A stretch of DNA of 42,600 bases from SAR324 cluster bacterium JCVI-SC AAA005 (GTDB lineage Bacteria; SAR324; NAC60-12), in contig AGAU01000158.1 of the NCBI GenBank assembly GCA_000224765.2, forward strand, positions 1 through 42,600, in the 5' to 3' direction. The notes below the pieces were generated by a model. It was given only the letters and a program-made list of their open reading frames with translations, had not been told where the DNA came from and did no database searches. A program made the translations under genes and the position numbers. Every line of letters begins with the position of its first letter. The first letter of the stretch is position 1. This document shows positions 17,265 to 24,378 of this stretch, in pieces.

Positions 17265-18047
17265 CTACTCTCCAAAAATTTGACCAAGTTGCTTTGCTCG
17301 ATCACGCAGTCCATCCATAATCAGTCCAAAATCTCCAGCAAATGGAAAGATCCGGCAACTCAGCTCCAAAGCTCTTTTGGCGTCATCCTCGTTACGGATA
17401 GGGCGCCCCCAATGGATACCATATTTTTTTGCTGCCTGACTGATAATAACATCAACTTCGTCCAAGGTGTTCGGGTTCTCCACGTGTTTATAGCGTAGAC
17501 CCAGATCCCCAATACCAATGAAGAGAGCATCTACGCCCTTGACAGAGGCGATTTCCTCGATGTTTTCTACTGCAGCTGGAGTCTCAATCTGAACCACCAA
17601 AAAAGTCTCCTGGTTGACCAGATTAGTATAATCGAAATTTTCTTGTTCCTGAAAATCTACCATGAATCCACAGTCCAAGCCGGCTCCGTCAATACCACGA
17701 TCACCCAGTGGGGGAAATTTCACAGCATTGACCAGATTTTGCGCTTTTTCTGCGTCAGAAACGAGGGGAATCATCAGCCCAGCCGCACCATCTTCGAGAT
17801 AGCGATATAATTTGCTTTTTTCAAGTGTACTTGGTCGCACCATCACATCAATATCGTGCAGGTGGCTCATTGTTAGTAGCGACTGCACCTCTCGGTCATC
17901 AAAAGCTCGGTGCTCCAGATCCAGCCAGATGCAGTCATAGCCAAAAGCGGCAGCATGTTTGATAAATGAAGGCACGTAGTGCTGTAGTGCACAAAATTTG
18001 GCAGGTTGTTGATTCTTCCATTTTGCGAGAGTTTTGCTTTTTCTCAT
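17265..18047 (-). CDS. HpcH/HpaI-family aldolase
   Basis: A 260-residue class II, metal-dependent aldolase of the HpaI/2-keto-3-deoxy-acid type. Conserved elements appear in order: IWLDLEHRAFD with the catalytic histidine (about residue 45), VMVRPS with the substrate arginine, GAAGLMIPLVSD, VVQIETPAAVENIEEI with the metal-binding glutamate, and LFIGIGDLGL with the metal aspartate. Such enzymes split 4-hydroxy-2-oxoacids into pyruvate (or an analogue) and an aldehyde; the aldo/keto reductase next to it could act on the aldehyde (inference). It heads the minus-strand catabolic array, starting at ATG 18047. The upstream 347 bases should hold its promoter. Confidence 0.92.
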   Translation of the reverse strand: MRKSKTLAKWKNQQPAKFCALQHYVPSFIKHAAAFGYDCIWLDLEHRAFDDREVQSLLTMSHLHDIDVMVRPSTLEKSKLYRYLEDGAAGLMIPLVSDAEKAQNLVNAVKFPPLGDRGIDGAGLDCGFMVDFQEQENFDYTNLVNQETFLVVQIETPAAVENIEEIASVKGVDALFIGIGDLGLRYKHVENPNTLDEVDVIISQAAKKYGIHWGRPIRNEDDAKRALELSCRIFPFAGDFGLIMDGLRDRAKQLGQIFGE

Positions 18048-18394
18048 AAAAATTTATCCATCGAAAGATGATAAAAAAGGAAATACTTAAAGTTTATTAG
18101 ATTGAAAACATAGGCACTGCTTAATATATAAATGATTAGCGTTAACAGGATTTACAAAACTACGCTAAATTGATTTCTATGGGATAGAGAACCAGTAAAA
18201 AAAGCGATAATAAAAATTGGCTACTTAGCTTTTAAACACAGGAAAAAAGGTGGTTTAATTTATAAAATTGTTATTATATAAAATTGAGCATTTTTTTAAA
18301 AAAACACTAGTTTTATCGAAAATAGAAAAGAATTTTAGAGAGTTTATTTTCGGGTCGTTGAAATAAAATCTGTCTAAAAAATATAAACGCCAAA
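18048..18394 (-). other. A+T-rich intergenic stretch, probably promoter region of the catabolic array
   Basis: No open frame with family character was found on either strand across 347 bases. The DNA is strongly A+T-rich with long A and T runs. A 6-bp inverted repeat (TAGCGT ... ACGCTA, around 18138-18166) is the only symmetric element noticed and may be chance. The promoter for the HpaI-type aldolase array is expected here. Confidence 0.45.
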
Positions 18395-19519
18395 TCAGGT
18401 AGAAATCCAGTCTCTGTCAAATTTCGTGAGACGAATATACTTATCATCACATATTCTTTCTACAATACCACACTCATATACACACAAAAATTCACCGGTT
18501 GATAACTGAGCAATATCACTGTACCCGGATGGGCCTGCCTCGATAATTTGCTGCAAAGGCCAAGAGATACAATCATCATTACTTACTTTGACTGTTAGGC
18601 GTTTTCTATCATGTCGAAGATTGCGACCGGTAGGAATCAAATCGTTTTCAAGATTATCAGGATTTACGAATAATATTTCTTTAAGATTCTGCTCATTGCT
18701 GTAATTACTTTTAAGAATACTAGCCATGCAGACAGGTTCTAGCAGCTCATCATCAAAACCCTGTATATCCCAATTTGTAGCCCCATCTGGACTATGTGCA
18801 ATCAGTCTTCTTTCGATTAAAGACTCACTTCGGATATTAAATAGTATTGTCCCATTATTTTGTTGAACAGCAACTGTTTCACTGGGGTTGACCAGTCTCT
18901 CTCCATTGATATCATCATCGTGACGGCATATGATTTCTCCTCTTTTCCAAGAGAGACCATAATCATCACTATATATTGAACTAACAATTGAGGGTCTGTG
19001 CCCTAAATTACCTTCACCCATTTCATTTCCGGTTCCATCAGATAGCCAAACCGGTATTATCATTCTTCCACTTTGTAATTGGATACCGTGCCCGGGACCA
19101 GTTGCGCATACTCGCCAGTTGTAGTCCTTACGAAATTGTTCAAACGTTGAGGTAATTTCTTCAGGTTCGGAAAAAGTCTTCCCGTCATTTTCACTAAACA
19201 TTCGAAATACACGAGAATACTTCCAGCAAAATACCGCTATAATTTTACCAGTGGTTAAGTCTGGAATTAACACAAAATTACTGATGGGGCCTTTGCCAAA
19301 GTCAGAATGATTAGCAACTATTTGTCGATTTCGAAAAGTTTCACCTGCGTCTAGGCTACGACGTAAAATAACATCACTGGAATCCCAATCACTACCTTCA
19401 TCAGGACGAGCCTCAGCCGTAACCAAAACAACATCATTTTTGGTAACTGCAATACTCGGTACTCTGTATGTTTTGTAGCCTTCTTTTCTTGCCTCAAAAA
19501 TATTTATACTTCTAAACAT
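18395..19519 (-). CDS. Sialidase (neuraminidase)-like protein, BNR/Asp-box family
   Basis: A 374-residue six-bladed propeller of the sialidase superfamily. YRVPSIAVT (about residue 18) is the RIP-type motif with the first carboxylate-binding arginine. Asp-boxes appear as SLDAGETF, SENDGKTF, SDDYGLSW and SNDDCISW. SDWDSSDVIL holds a candidate acid/base aspartate, NPSETVAV the glutamate and GYSDIAQL the candidate nucleophilic tyrosine; FNIRSES provides another arginine. No signal peptide is seen, so it may act in the cytoplasm on an imported sialoside or a related sugar. The end of a decayed sugar permease lies only 16 bases upstream, suggesting both came from one sugar-uptake cluster. Low G+C, unlike the array at 6060-17170. 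Confidence 0.85.
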   Translation of the reverse strand: MFRSINIFEARKEGYKTYRVPSIAVTKNDVVLVTAEARPDEGSDWDSSDVILRRSLDAGETFRNRQIVANHSDFGKGPISNFVLIPDLTTGKIIAVFCWKYSRVFRMFSENDGKTFSEPEEITSTFEQFRKDYNWRVCATGPGHGIQLQSGRMIIPVWLSDGTGNEMGEGNLGHRPSIVSSIYSDDYGLSWKRGEIICRHDDDINGERLVNPSETVAVQQNNGTILFNIRSESLIERRLIAHSPDGATNWDIQGFDDELLEPVCMASILKSNYSNEQNLKEILFVNPDNLENDLIPTGRNLRHDRKRLTVKVSNDDCISWPLQQIIEAGPSGYSDIAQLSTGEFLCVYECGIVERICDDKYIRLTKFDRDWIST

Positions 19520-19535
19520 TTGGACCGCTGTATGA

Positions 19536-20378
19536 TCAGCTTTTTACACCTTCAACCACGATCCCTTTGATGAAGTATCTTTGGATAAAGGGATAAACCA
19601 GAAGGATAGGAACTGTACTAAAGATGATTGAAGCAGATCTGAGTGAAGCTGCTGGGGGTAGTTTTTCCATGAAAGAAATATTATCAATTCCCTACATTTT
19701 CGCTTGATTTAGTAGTCCCTGCAATATGATTTGCATAGGCTTCATATCATTCTCACTGATGTAGATCGAAGCATAAAACCACTCATTCTAATAGTAAACT
19801 GCATAGAACAAACTGATCGTAGCAATTGCAGGCATTGATAATGGCAATACTACATTAACTAAAATCCTGAAAGGAGAAGTTCCATTAATTATAGCAGCGT
19901 CAACCAGATCCCTAGGAACTTTCATAAAGAAATTGCGCATAATTATTAAATACTAACCATTAGTAAGTGCGGGAACAAATAATGCGAAGATAGTATTTCT
20001 AAGATTCAAAAAATCAACTAATAAAAAATGTGGAATTAATCCACTGTTGAAAATCATTGTAAAGAAAAATAAAAGCTAATGGTATTCGACCAAGTCTTTT
20101 TGGGCTAGAGCATATGCCAGTGATTTTGTGAAAATCATATTGCAAAATGTACATAATGTTACACGAATAAATATAATTTGGTAGGCGTTGAATAATACAT
20201 AGCTTTTACCAAATAAAATTTCATAGGCAGCAAAACTTAAATCTTTTTGCTAGAGCACATACCCGCCTATTTTGCCTATTCTAATTCACTAATTAAGGAT
20301 GTAGAAAGAAAGATAATAAATGGTAATAAAAATGATAAAGCATGATTCTTGATTTTCTTTAACTTTTATTCTTTTCAA
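19536..20378 (-). pseudogene. Decayed sugar ABC permease, LplC/YtcP type (CUT1)
   Basis: Reading the minus strand in one frame gives a nearly continuous permease: MIFNSGLIPHFLLV, then YLIIMRNFFMKVPRDLVDAA (EAA coupling loop), ILVNVVLPLSMPAIATISL, LPPAASLRSASII, and the typical end IQRYFIKGIVVEGVKS with TGA at 19536-19538. The frame is broken by TAG codons at 19692, 19788, 19953, 20076, 20250 and 20289 and a TGA at 20286. About 30 residues also seem missing near 20286, after an N-terminal piece that begins near 20378. No frameshift is needed from 20283 to the end. It was probably the permease partner of a lost importer serving the sialidase. Decay through point mutation is the simplest reading. 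Confidence 0.85.
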
Positions 20379-20383
20379 ATTTG

Positions 20384-21139
20384 TCAAATCTTTTTTTCTC
20401 CTCTGAGATCTCTGTCAAGTTGTCGTTGATAGTTAGCATGAGCAGCTTCATCAACTTTTGCACTCGCAGCGTAGTAGATGAATCCAATAGCTTTTCTGCT
20501 TCGGGACGAACGGTTCTTATCTGCTAAATGAATCGTCATGGCATCATGTACCAAGAGGTCTCCGGGTTGAGCCTTGATTTTGACCATTCGTTCCTCATCA
20601 TCAGATCTTGGAAAATCAGTGATCCCTTGACTGAATCCCAGAGTCTTAGTGCGTTGGTGTTCCCGAAGTCCTTGTTGGTGAGAAGCTCCCACATAACTAA
20701 TGCAGCCATTCGATTCGTCTACCTCTTCCAAGGCCAGCCACATTGTCAGAGCCCGACATGGTTTGAGCATGAAATAGTAGCCATCCTGATGTGCAGGAGT
20801 TGCTGAGCTAGTTTTTGGTGGTTTGTTAAAGTACTGAATATTTTTTGGAATCGGCTCTTCTTGTAAAATTTCTTGAGCTAACTCATAAACGGTTCCCGTT
20901 GAAATCAACTGCTGGAAAAAATCATCCTTGTTCTCTAGATGCTGAATTTGCTTCAGTGAGGTTGGGTCTGTTTTATCCTCATAATAAACCTCTTCACTAC
21001 GGAACGTACTGATTCGATCCACTACCCTAGTAAGGGCTCGGTTAGTTGCATCCAGTTCTGATGCCGTCAGATAGTCAGGTAAGTGGAGATACCCTTCTGC
21101 TTGGAACGATCTGCTCTGCTCCTCACAAAGAATTCCCAT
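20384..21139 (-). CDS. Phytanoyl-CoA dioxygenase (PhyH)-family oxygenase
   Basis: A 251-residue PhyH protein, paralogous to the one at 15520. The opening RSFQAEGYLHLPDYLTASEL is typical; iron ligands lie in TPAHQDGYYF and LLVHDAMTIHLAD, followed by SSRSRKAIGFIYY with the 2-oxoglutarate arginine. GCISYVGASHQQGLREH lies between. It is encoded 2 bases after the GntR regulator stop, so the pair is cotranscribed; a regulator coupled to an oxygenase suggests that the oxygenase acts on the inducer's pathway (inference). Intact, although the next region downstream is a pseudogene. Confidence 0.92.
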   Translation of the reverse strand: MGILCEEQSRSFQAEGYLHLPDYLTASELDATNRALTRVVDRISTFRSEEVYYEDKTDPTSLKQIQHLENKDDFFQQLISTGTVYELAQEILQEEPIPKNIQYFNKPPKTSSATPAHQDGYYFMLKPCRALTMWLALEEVDESNGCISYVGASHQQGLREHQRTKTLGFSQGITDFPRSDDEERMVKIKAQPGDLLVHDAMTIHLADKNRSSRSRKAIGFIYYAASAKVDEAAHANYQRQLDRDLRGEKKI

Positions 21140-21141
21140 CT

Positions 21142-21927
21142 TTATTCAGCCGACGGAACTTGAAGCCGAATCTTGTAAGACCGTTGGAGATGCTGGTTCA
21201 TAATGGCCATTGCGATTTCGGCATCCTTTCTGAGAATCGCTTCATAAATGTTTTTGTGCTCCTGATAAACCATTGTGTCGTGTTTTTTCTGGTTGCTGAC
21301 GGGTGGTCGGCTGGACAACAATTTTCGGATGAACATATCGTGTAAATTCAGCATAATCGGATTATCAACTACTTTGACAATTGCTCGGTGAAAAGCAACA
21401 TCTGCTTTTGCAAAAGTCTTCTGGTCACCGATCGCATGATGGCACTCGATCAGGGCCTTGTGAATGCGAGCCAAGTTCACCTCGGAGGAACTCTCAATGA
21501 CAGTTCGCAGCGCCCCAACTTCGATGAATTGACGCATTTGCTCCAGATAGGCTTGGCTCTCGGTATCATCAAGAATTTCTTTCAAGTTTTCGGCGGTGTA
21601 CTTCAGAATTTTCTGAATAGTCGGTTTTTCAGCGACAGGGCGTTTATTGGAAGCTTGTCGTAGGAATCCCTTGAATTCCATGATGCGTAGCGCCTCCCGA
21701 ATGGTAGGACGAGATGCGCCAAACCGATCACAAAGTTCCCGTTCTGTTGGGAGAGTTGCACCAATTTCGAGATAGTTGCCCTTGATTTCTTTAATCAGTG
21801 AATCTGCTACGACCTCTGACGCTCTTTCTGATTCCATTCTCCACAAAGTTTTTGCTTTTCGTTTGACATGTACTGACTGATCAACGCAATTTTTAGTGTT
21901 TATCTTCGAAAACTTTTGATTTTCCAT
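21142..21927 (-). CDS. GntR-family transcriptional regulator, FadR/FCD subgroup
   Basis: A 261-residue regulator. The winged helix-turn-helix spans about residues 38-100, with the signature TLPTERELCDRFGASRPTIREALRIMEFKGFL. The C-terminal FCD ligand domain shows metal-site elements ADVAFHRAIV (Asp and His) and a late histidine in MNQHLQRS. FCD regulators usually repress genes for acid or sugar-acid use and are released by the metabolite. It is transcribed divergently from the transporter, aminotransferase and dehydratase operon starting near 22246. Two sites fitting the subgroup's operator lie 27-79 bases upstream of its start, so autoregulation and control of the divergent operon are likely. 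The start is ATG 21927. Confidence 0.93.
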   Translation of the reverse strand: MENQKFSKINTKNCVDQSVHVKRKAKTLWRMESERASEVVADSLIKEIKGNYLEIGATLPTERELCDRFGASRPTIREALRIMEFKGFLRQASNKRPVAEKPTIQKILKYTAENLKEILDDTESQAYLEQMRQFIEVGALRTVIESSSEVNLARIHKALIECHHAIGDQKTFAKADVAFHRAIVKVVDNPIMLNLHDMFIRKLLSSRPPVSNQKKHDTMVYQEHKNIYEAILRKDAEIAMAIMNQHLQRSYKIRLQVPSAE

Positions 21928-21953
21928 TCACTTTTGAATTACCAAAAGTGATT

Positions 21954-21968
21954 TTTGGTGAAACCAAA
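21954..21968. promoter_or_regulatory. Candidate GntR/FadR-type operator 1
   Basis: A perfect palindrome TTTGGT-GAA-ACCAAA, matching the TGGT-N3-ACCA core common to FadR-subgroup operators. It lies in the divergent intergenic region 27 bases upstream of the GntR start. A related copy follows at 21992. The assignment rests on the site shape and its place; no binding data are available. Confidence 0.6.
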
Positions 21969-21991
21969 TTAGAAATTGCCAGCAATATCAT

Positions 21992-22006
21992 TTTTGTGAG
22001 ACCAAA
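21992..22006. promoter_or_regulatory. Candidate GntR/FadR-type operator 2
   Basis: TTTTGT-GAG-ACCAAA has the same 6-3-6 layout as the site at 21954, with one change in the left arm. The two sites are 38 bases apart start to start, allowing cooperative binding of two dimers on nearly one face of the helix. Confidence 0.5.
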
Positions 22007-22053
22007 GCTCAAGTTGTTTTTTTTCTTTCTGAACGAATATGCTCTCCTCATAC

Positions 22054-22073
22054 TATCAATTAAATTATTGATA
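22054..22073. promoter_or_regulatory. A+T-rich 7-bp inverted repeat in divergent promoter region
   Basis: TATCAAT and ATTGATA are separated by 6 bases. It could be a site for another regulator or part of the plus-strand promoter. The low complexity makes chance occurrence plausible. Confidence 0.3.
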
Positions 22074-22096
22074 ATTTAGACTTAATGAGATTGAGT

Positions 22097-22201
22097 ATGC
22101 CGCTTTTTGCAGAGACTTTTTCTAGTAAAAGTGGCGTGTCTTGTCGAGTCTTTCTGGTTGTGATCTGCTCTCTGCTGTGCGAAATTCACTTTCTAAAGTG
22201 A
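22097..22201 (+). CDS. Possible small protein or leader with hydrophobic core, 34 residues
   Basis: An open frame from ATG 22097 to TGA 22199-22201. It encodes MPLFAETFSS, then a basic residue and a hydrophobic run CRVFLVVICSLLC. That is signal-peptide-like. There is no clear ribosome-binding site. It lies where the binding-protein gene of the following amino-acid-type transporter would be expected, so it may be a remnant of one, a leader peptide, or chance. Confidence 0.2.
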   Translation: MPLFAETFSSKSGVSCRVFLVVICSLLCEIHFLK

Positions 22202-22245
22202 GCACAGTCTTGGGAAGCTTTATCTGTTGATCTTAGGTGTTGTTG

Positions 22246-22926
22246 ATGGGCTATGTTTGGGAATTTGGAGTGGTTTTCAACCAGTTAGATCTGCTACTAG
22301 CAGGTCTGCTGAACACACTAAAGATCACTGGTGGGGCACTTCTATTTGGGATTCCACTCGGTCTGCTTGCAGCAATTCTTCGGTTGAGCACGTATAAGTG
22401 GCTCAGAGTCTCTGTGGGTGTATTGATTGAGTTCTTTCGAACCACACCACCGATCGTTCAATTGTTTTGGTTTTTCTTTGCTTTGCCGATGCTCTCAGGT
22501 ATTGAGATGGATCCTTTTCGCGCCTCTTTGGTGACCTTCTCGATTCAATCCTCTGCTTTTTTTGCTGAGGTTTTCCGTGGTGGAATTGTTTCCATTGAAC
22601 GTGGACAGTGGGAAGCAGCTCGGGCTATCGGGATGAACTACCTGGAGTCGATGCGAAGGGTCATTCTCCCCCAGGCAGTCAAACGTATGATCCCTGCGTT
22701 TTTGGAACGTGTGATTGAATTGATGAAGACCACGACGCTGGTTGCCACGGTCTCTTATGCGGATCTCCTCTATCAGGCTAACAACATTGCTCAGTCAACT
22801 TATCGACCATTAGAGGTTTTCACGGTGGCAGCCGGACTCTATTTCATTGTTTTATTCCCCACCTCTCTGCTTGTTAAGCGCATTGAGCGTCAGCTGGCCA
22901 AGACTGGTGAAGGTACGGTACACTGA
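22246..22926 (+). CDS. Polar amino acid ABC transporter permease (HisM/GlnP family), first
   Basis: A 226-residue His/Glu/Gln-type permease. LLLAGLLNTLKITGGALLFGIPLGLLAAILR is the first membrane unit, FFRTTPPIVQLFWFFFALP the family signature, and AARAIGMNYLESMRRVILPQAVKRMIPAF the EAA coupling loop (about residue 127). Start at ATG 22246 with AGG about 8 bases upstream; in-frame GTG and TTG codons at 22237-22245 are alternatives and a stop precedes them. The stop overlaps the next permease by one base (TGATG). No binding-protein gene adjoins it, which is unusual for this class. Confidence 0.93.
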   Translation: MGYVWEFGVVFNQLDLLLAGLLNTLKITGGALLFGIPLGLLAAILRLSTYKWLRVSVGVLIEFFRTTPPIVQLFWFFFALPMLSGIEMDPFRASLVTFSIQSSAFFAEVFRGGIVSIERGQWEAARAIGMNYLESMRRVILPQAVKRMIPAFLERVIELMKTTTLVATVSYADLLYQANNIAQSTYRPLEVFTVAAGLYFIVLFPTSLLVKRIERQLAKTGEGTVH

Positions 22927-23585
22927 TGGAGCATGTTTGGGACTTCCAGACCGTATTTGCCAGTTGGTCGCTGCTATCACAGGGTTTGTTCAATACGTTG
23001 AAGCTGGGTCTACTGACTCTGATAACGGGAATGTTCTTTGGCTTTTTTGTTGGATTGGGGCGTTATTCTCGTAGCAGCTGGGTCAACTTTCCAGCGGGTG
23101 TCTTTGTCGAAGTCTTTCGCAATACCCCAGCACTCGTCCAGATCATGTGGTTCTACTTTGCTTTCCCGATCATCTCACCATTTGACATTGATGCATTTGC
23201 TGCAGCAGCACTGGGATTGGGTTTGAACACCACAGCCTTCTGTGCAGAAATCTTCCGAGGGGGAATTCAGTCCATTCATCGAGGTCAGTGGGAAGCTGGT
23301 AAAGCCTTGGGGATGACTTATCGTGAGCAAGTCTGGCGAATTATTCTACCTCAAGCAGTGGTGCGGATGATTCCGGCTTTCATGAATCGAGTTGTGGAGT
23401 TGATGAAGATGACCTCGTTGGCATCGGTGATCGCCTTTGGAGAGTTGATGCACCAGGCAAAGACCATCTCCACCTATCACTTCAATCCCATTGAATCGTA
23501 TACGGTTGTTGCGCTTCTCTTCTTTTTAGTGATCTCTCCATTTGCGTTCCTAGTCTATCACCTTGAAAATCGATTCCGTAAGTAA
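22926..23585 (+). CDS. Polar amino acid ABC transporter permease (HisQ/GlnP family), second
   Basis: A 219-residue permease paralogous to the first, sharing the pattern LFNTLKLGLLTLITG, EVFRNTPALVQIMWFYFAFP and AGKALGMTYREQVWRIILPQAVVRMIPAF. The two form the heterodimeric pore. It starts within the stop of the first permease and is followed 1 base later by the ATPase gene, so stoichiometric synthesis is expected. Confidence 0.93.
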   Translation: MEHVWDFQTVFASWSLLSQGLFNTLKLGLLTLITGMFFGFFVGLGRYSRSSWVNFPAGVFVEVFRNTPALVQIMWFYFAFPIISPFDIDAFAAAALGLGLNTTAFCAEIFRGGIQSIHRGQWEAGKALGMTYREQVWRIILPQAVVRMIPAFMNRVVELMKMTSLASVIAFGELMHQAKTISTYHFNPIESYTVVALLFFLVISPFAFLVYHLENRFRK

Positions 23586-23586
23586 A

Positions 23587-24378
23587 ATGAGTCTAGAGAT
23601 CCTGTCCTGTCGAAATTTGAAGAAGCAGTTTGTTGAGAATCAGGTGCTTCAAGGGATTGATCTGCAAATCAACAAAGGTGAAAGCCTAGCTATCATTGGA
23701 GCTTCGGGTTCTGGCAAGTCTACATTGCTGCGCTGCTTGAATTTCTTGGAGATTCCCAGTTCTGGGGAGGTCCGCCTAAGAGGTAAACTGATTGGTAGTC
23801 GACAGAACGGGCAAGTGGTGTATCAGGAAAGAGACCTGATTCCAATCCGTGCAAAGATTGGCATGGTGTTCCAGCACTTCAACCTTTTTCCCCACATGAC
23901 GGTATTGCAGAATGTGATGGAAGGACCTCGGACCGTACTGAAGTTACCCAAATCAGAATATGAAAGCCGCGCAATCTCATACCTTGAGAAAGTAAGCATT
24001 CCTGAAAAACGTAATGCTTACCCTTCAGAATTATCGGGAGGCCAGCAACAGCGAGTTGCCATTGCTCGGGCTCTGGCGATGGAACCGGAGATCATGCTGT
24101 TTGATGAAGCGACCTCGGCTCTGGATCCAGAGTTGGTGGGAGAGGTGCTGGACGTGATCCTCAAGCTGATGGAAGAAGGATTGACCTGTGTGTTGGTGAC
24201 CCATGAGCTTGGTTTTGCTTACAGCGCTGCACAGCGAGTACTGTTCATGCACAACGGAGTGGTTCTTGAAGAAGGCAGCGCCTACGATGTACTCGTCGAA
24301 CCTCAGCAACCAAGAACCATTGAATTTCTACGCGGACACTCCCGCTTTCAACTGCCTGCTTCTAAGAATTCCCAATGA
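23587..24378 (+). CDS. Polar amino acid ABC transporter ATPase (HisP/GlnQ family)
   Basis: A 263-residue ATPase. Walker A GASGSGKSTLLRCLNFLE (about residue 38), Q-loop MVFQHFNLFPHMTVLQNV, signature LSGGQQQRVAIARALAMEP, Walker B IMLFDEATSALDPELVGEVL and switch LVTHELGFAYSAAQR are all intact and typical of the amino-acid class. The region between Walker A and the Q-loop is somewhat longer than in standard GlnQ (GKLIGSRQNGQVVYQERDL). I chose ATG 23587 because the upstream start at 23563 would overlap the permease by 23 bases. The next gene overlaps by 4 bases (ATGA). Confidence 0.94.
   Translation: MSLEILSCRNLKKQFVENQVLQGIDLQINKGESLAIIGASGSGKSTLLRCLNFLEIPSSGEVRLRGKLIGSRQNGQVVYQERDLIPIRAKIGMVFQHFNLFPHMTVLQNVMEGPRTVLKLPKSEYESRAISYLEKVSIPEKRNAYPSELSGGQQQRVAIARALAMEPEIMLFDEATSALDPELVGEVLDVILKLMEEGLTCVLVTHELGFAYSAAQRVLFMHNGVVLEEGSAYDVLVEPQQPRTIEFLRGHSRFQLPASKNSQ

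Noticed and set aside
19536..20378. Amber (TAG) recoding of a functional permease
   Set aside because: TAG terminates other genes in the window (e.g. at 1409 and 2478), the N-terminal region also has a TGA and a deletion, and no suppressor tRNA is visible here. Kept only as a remote alternative.
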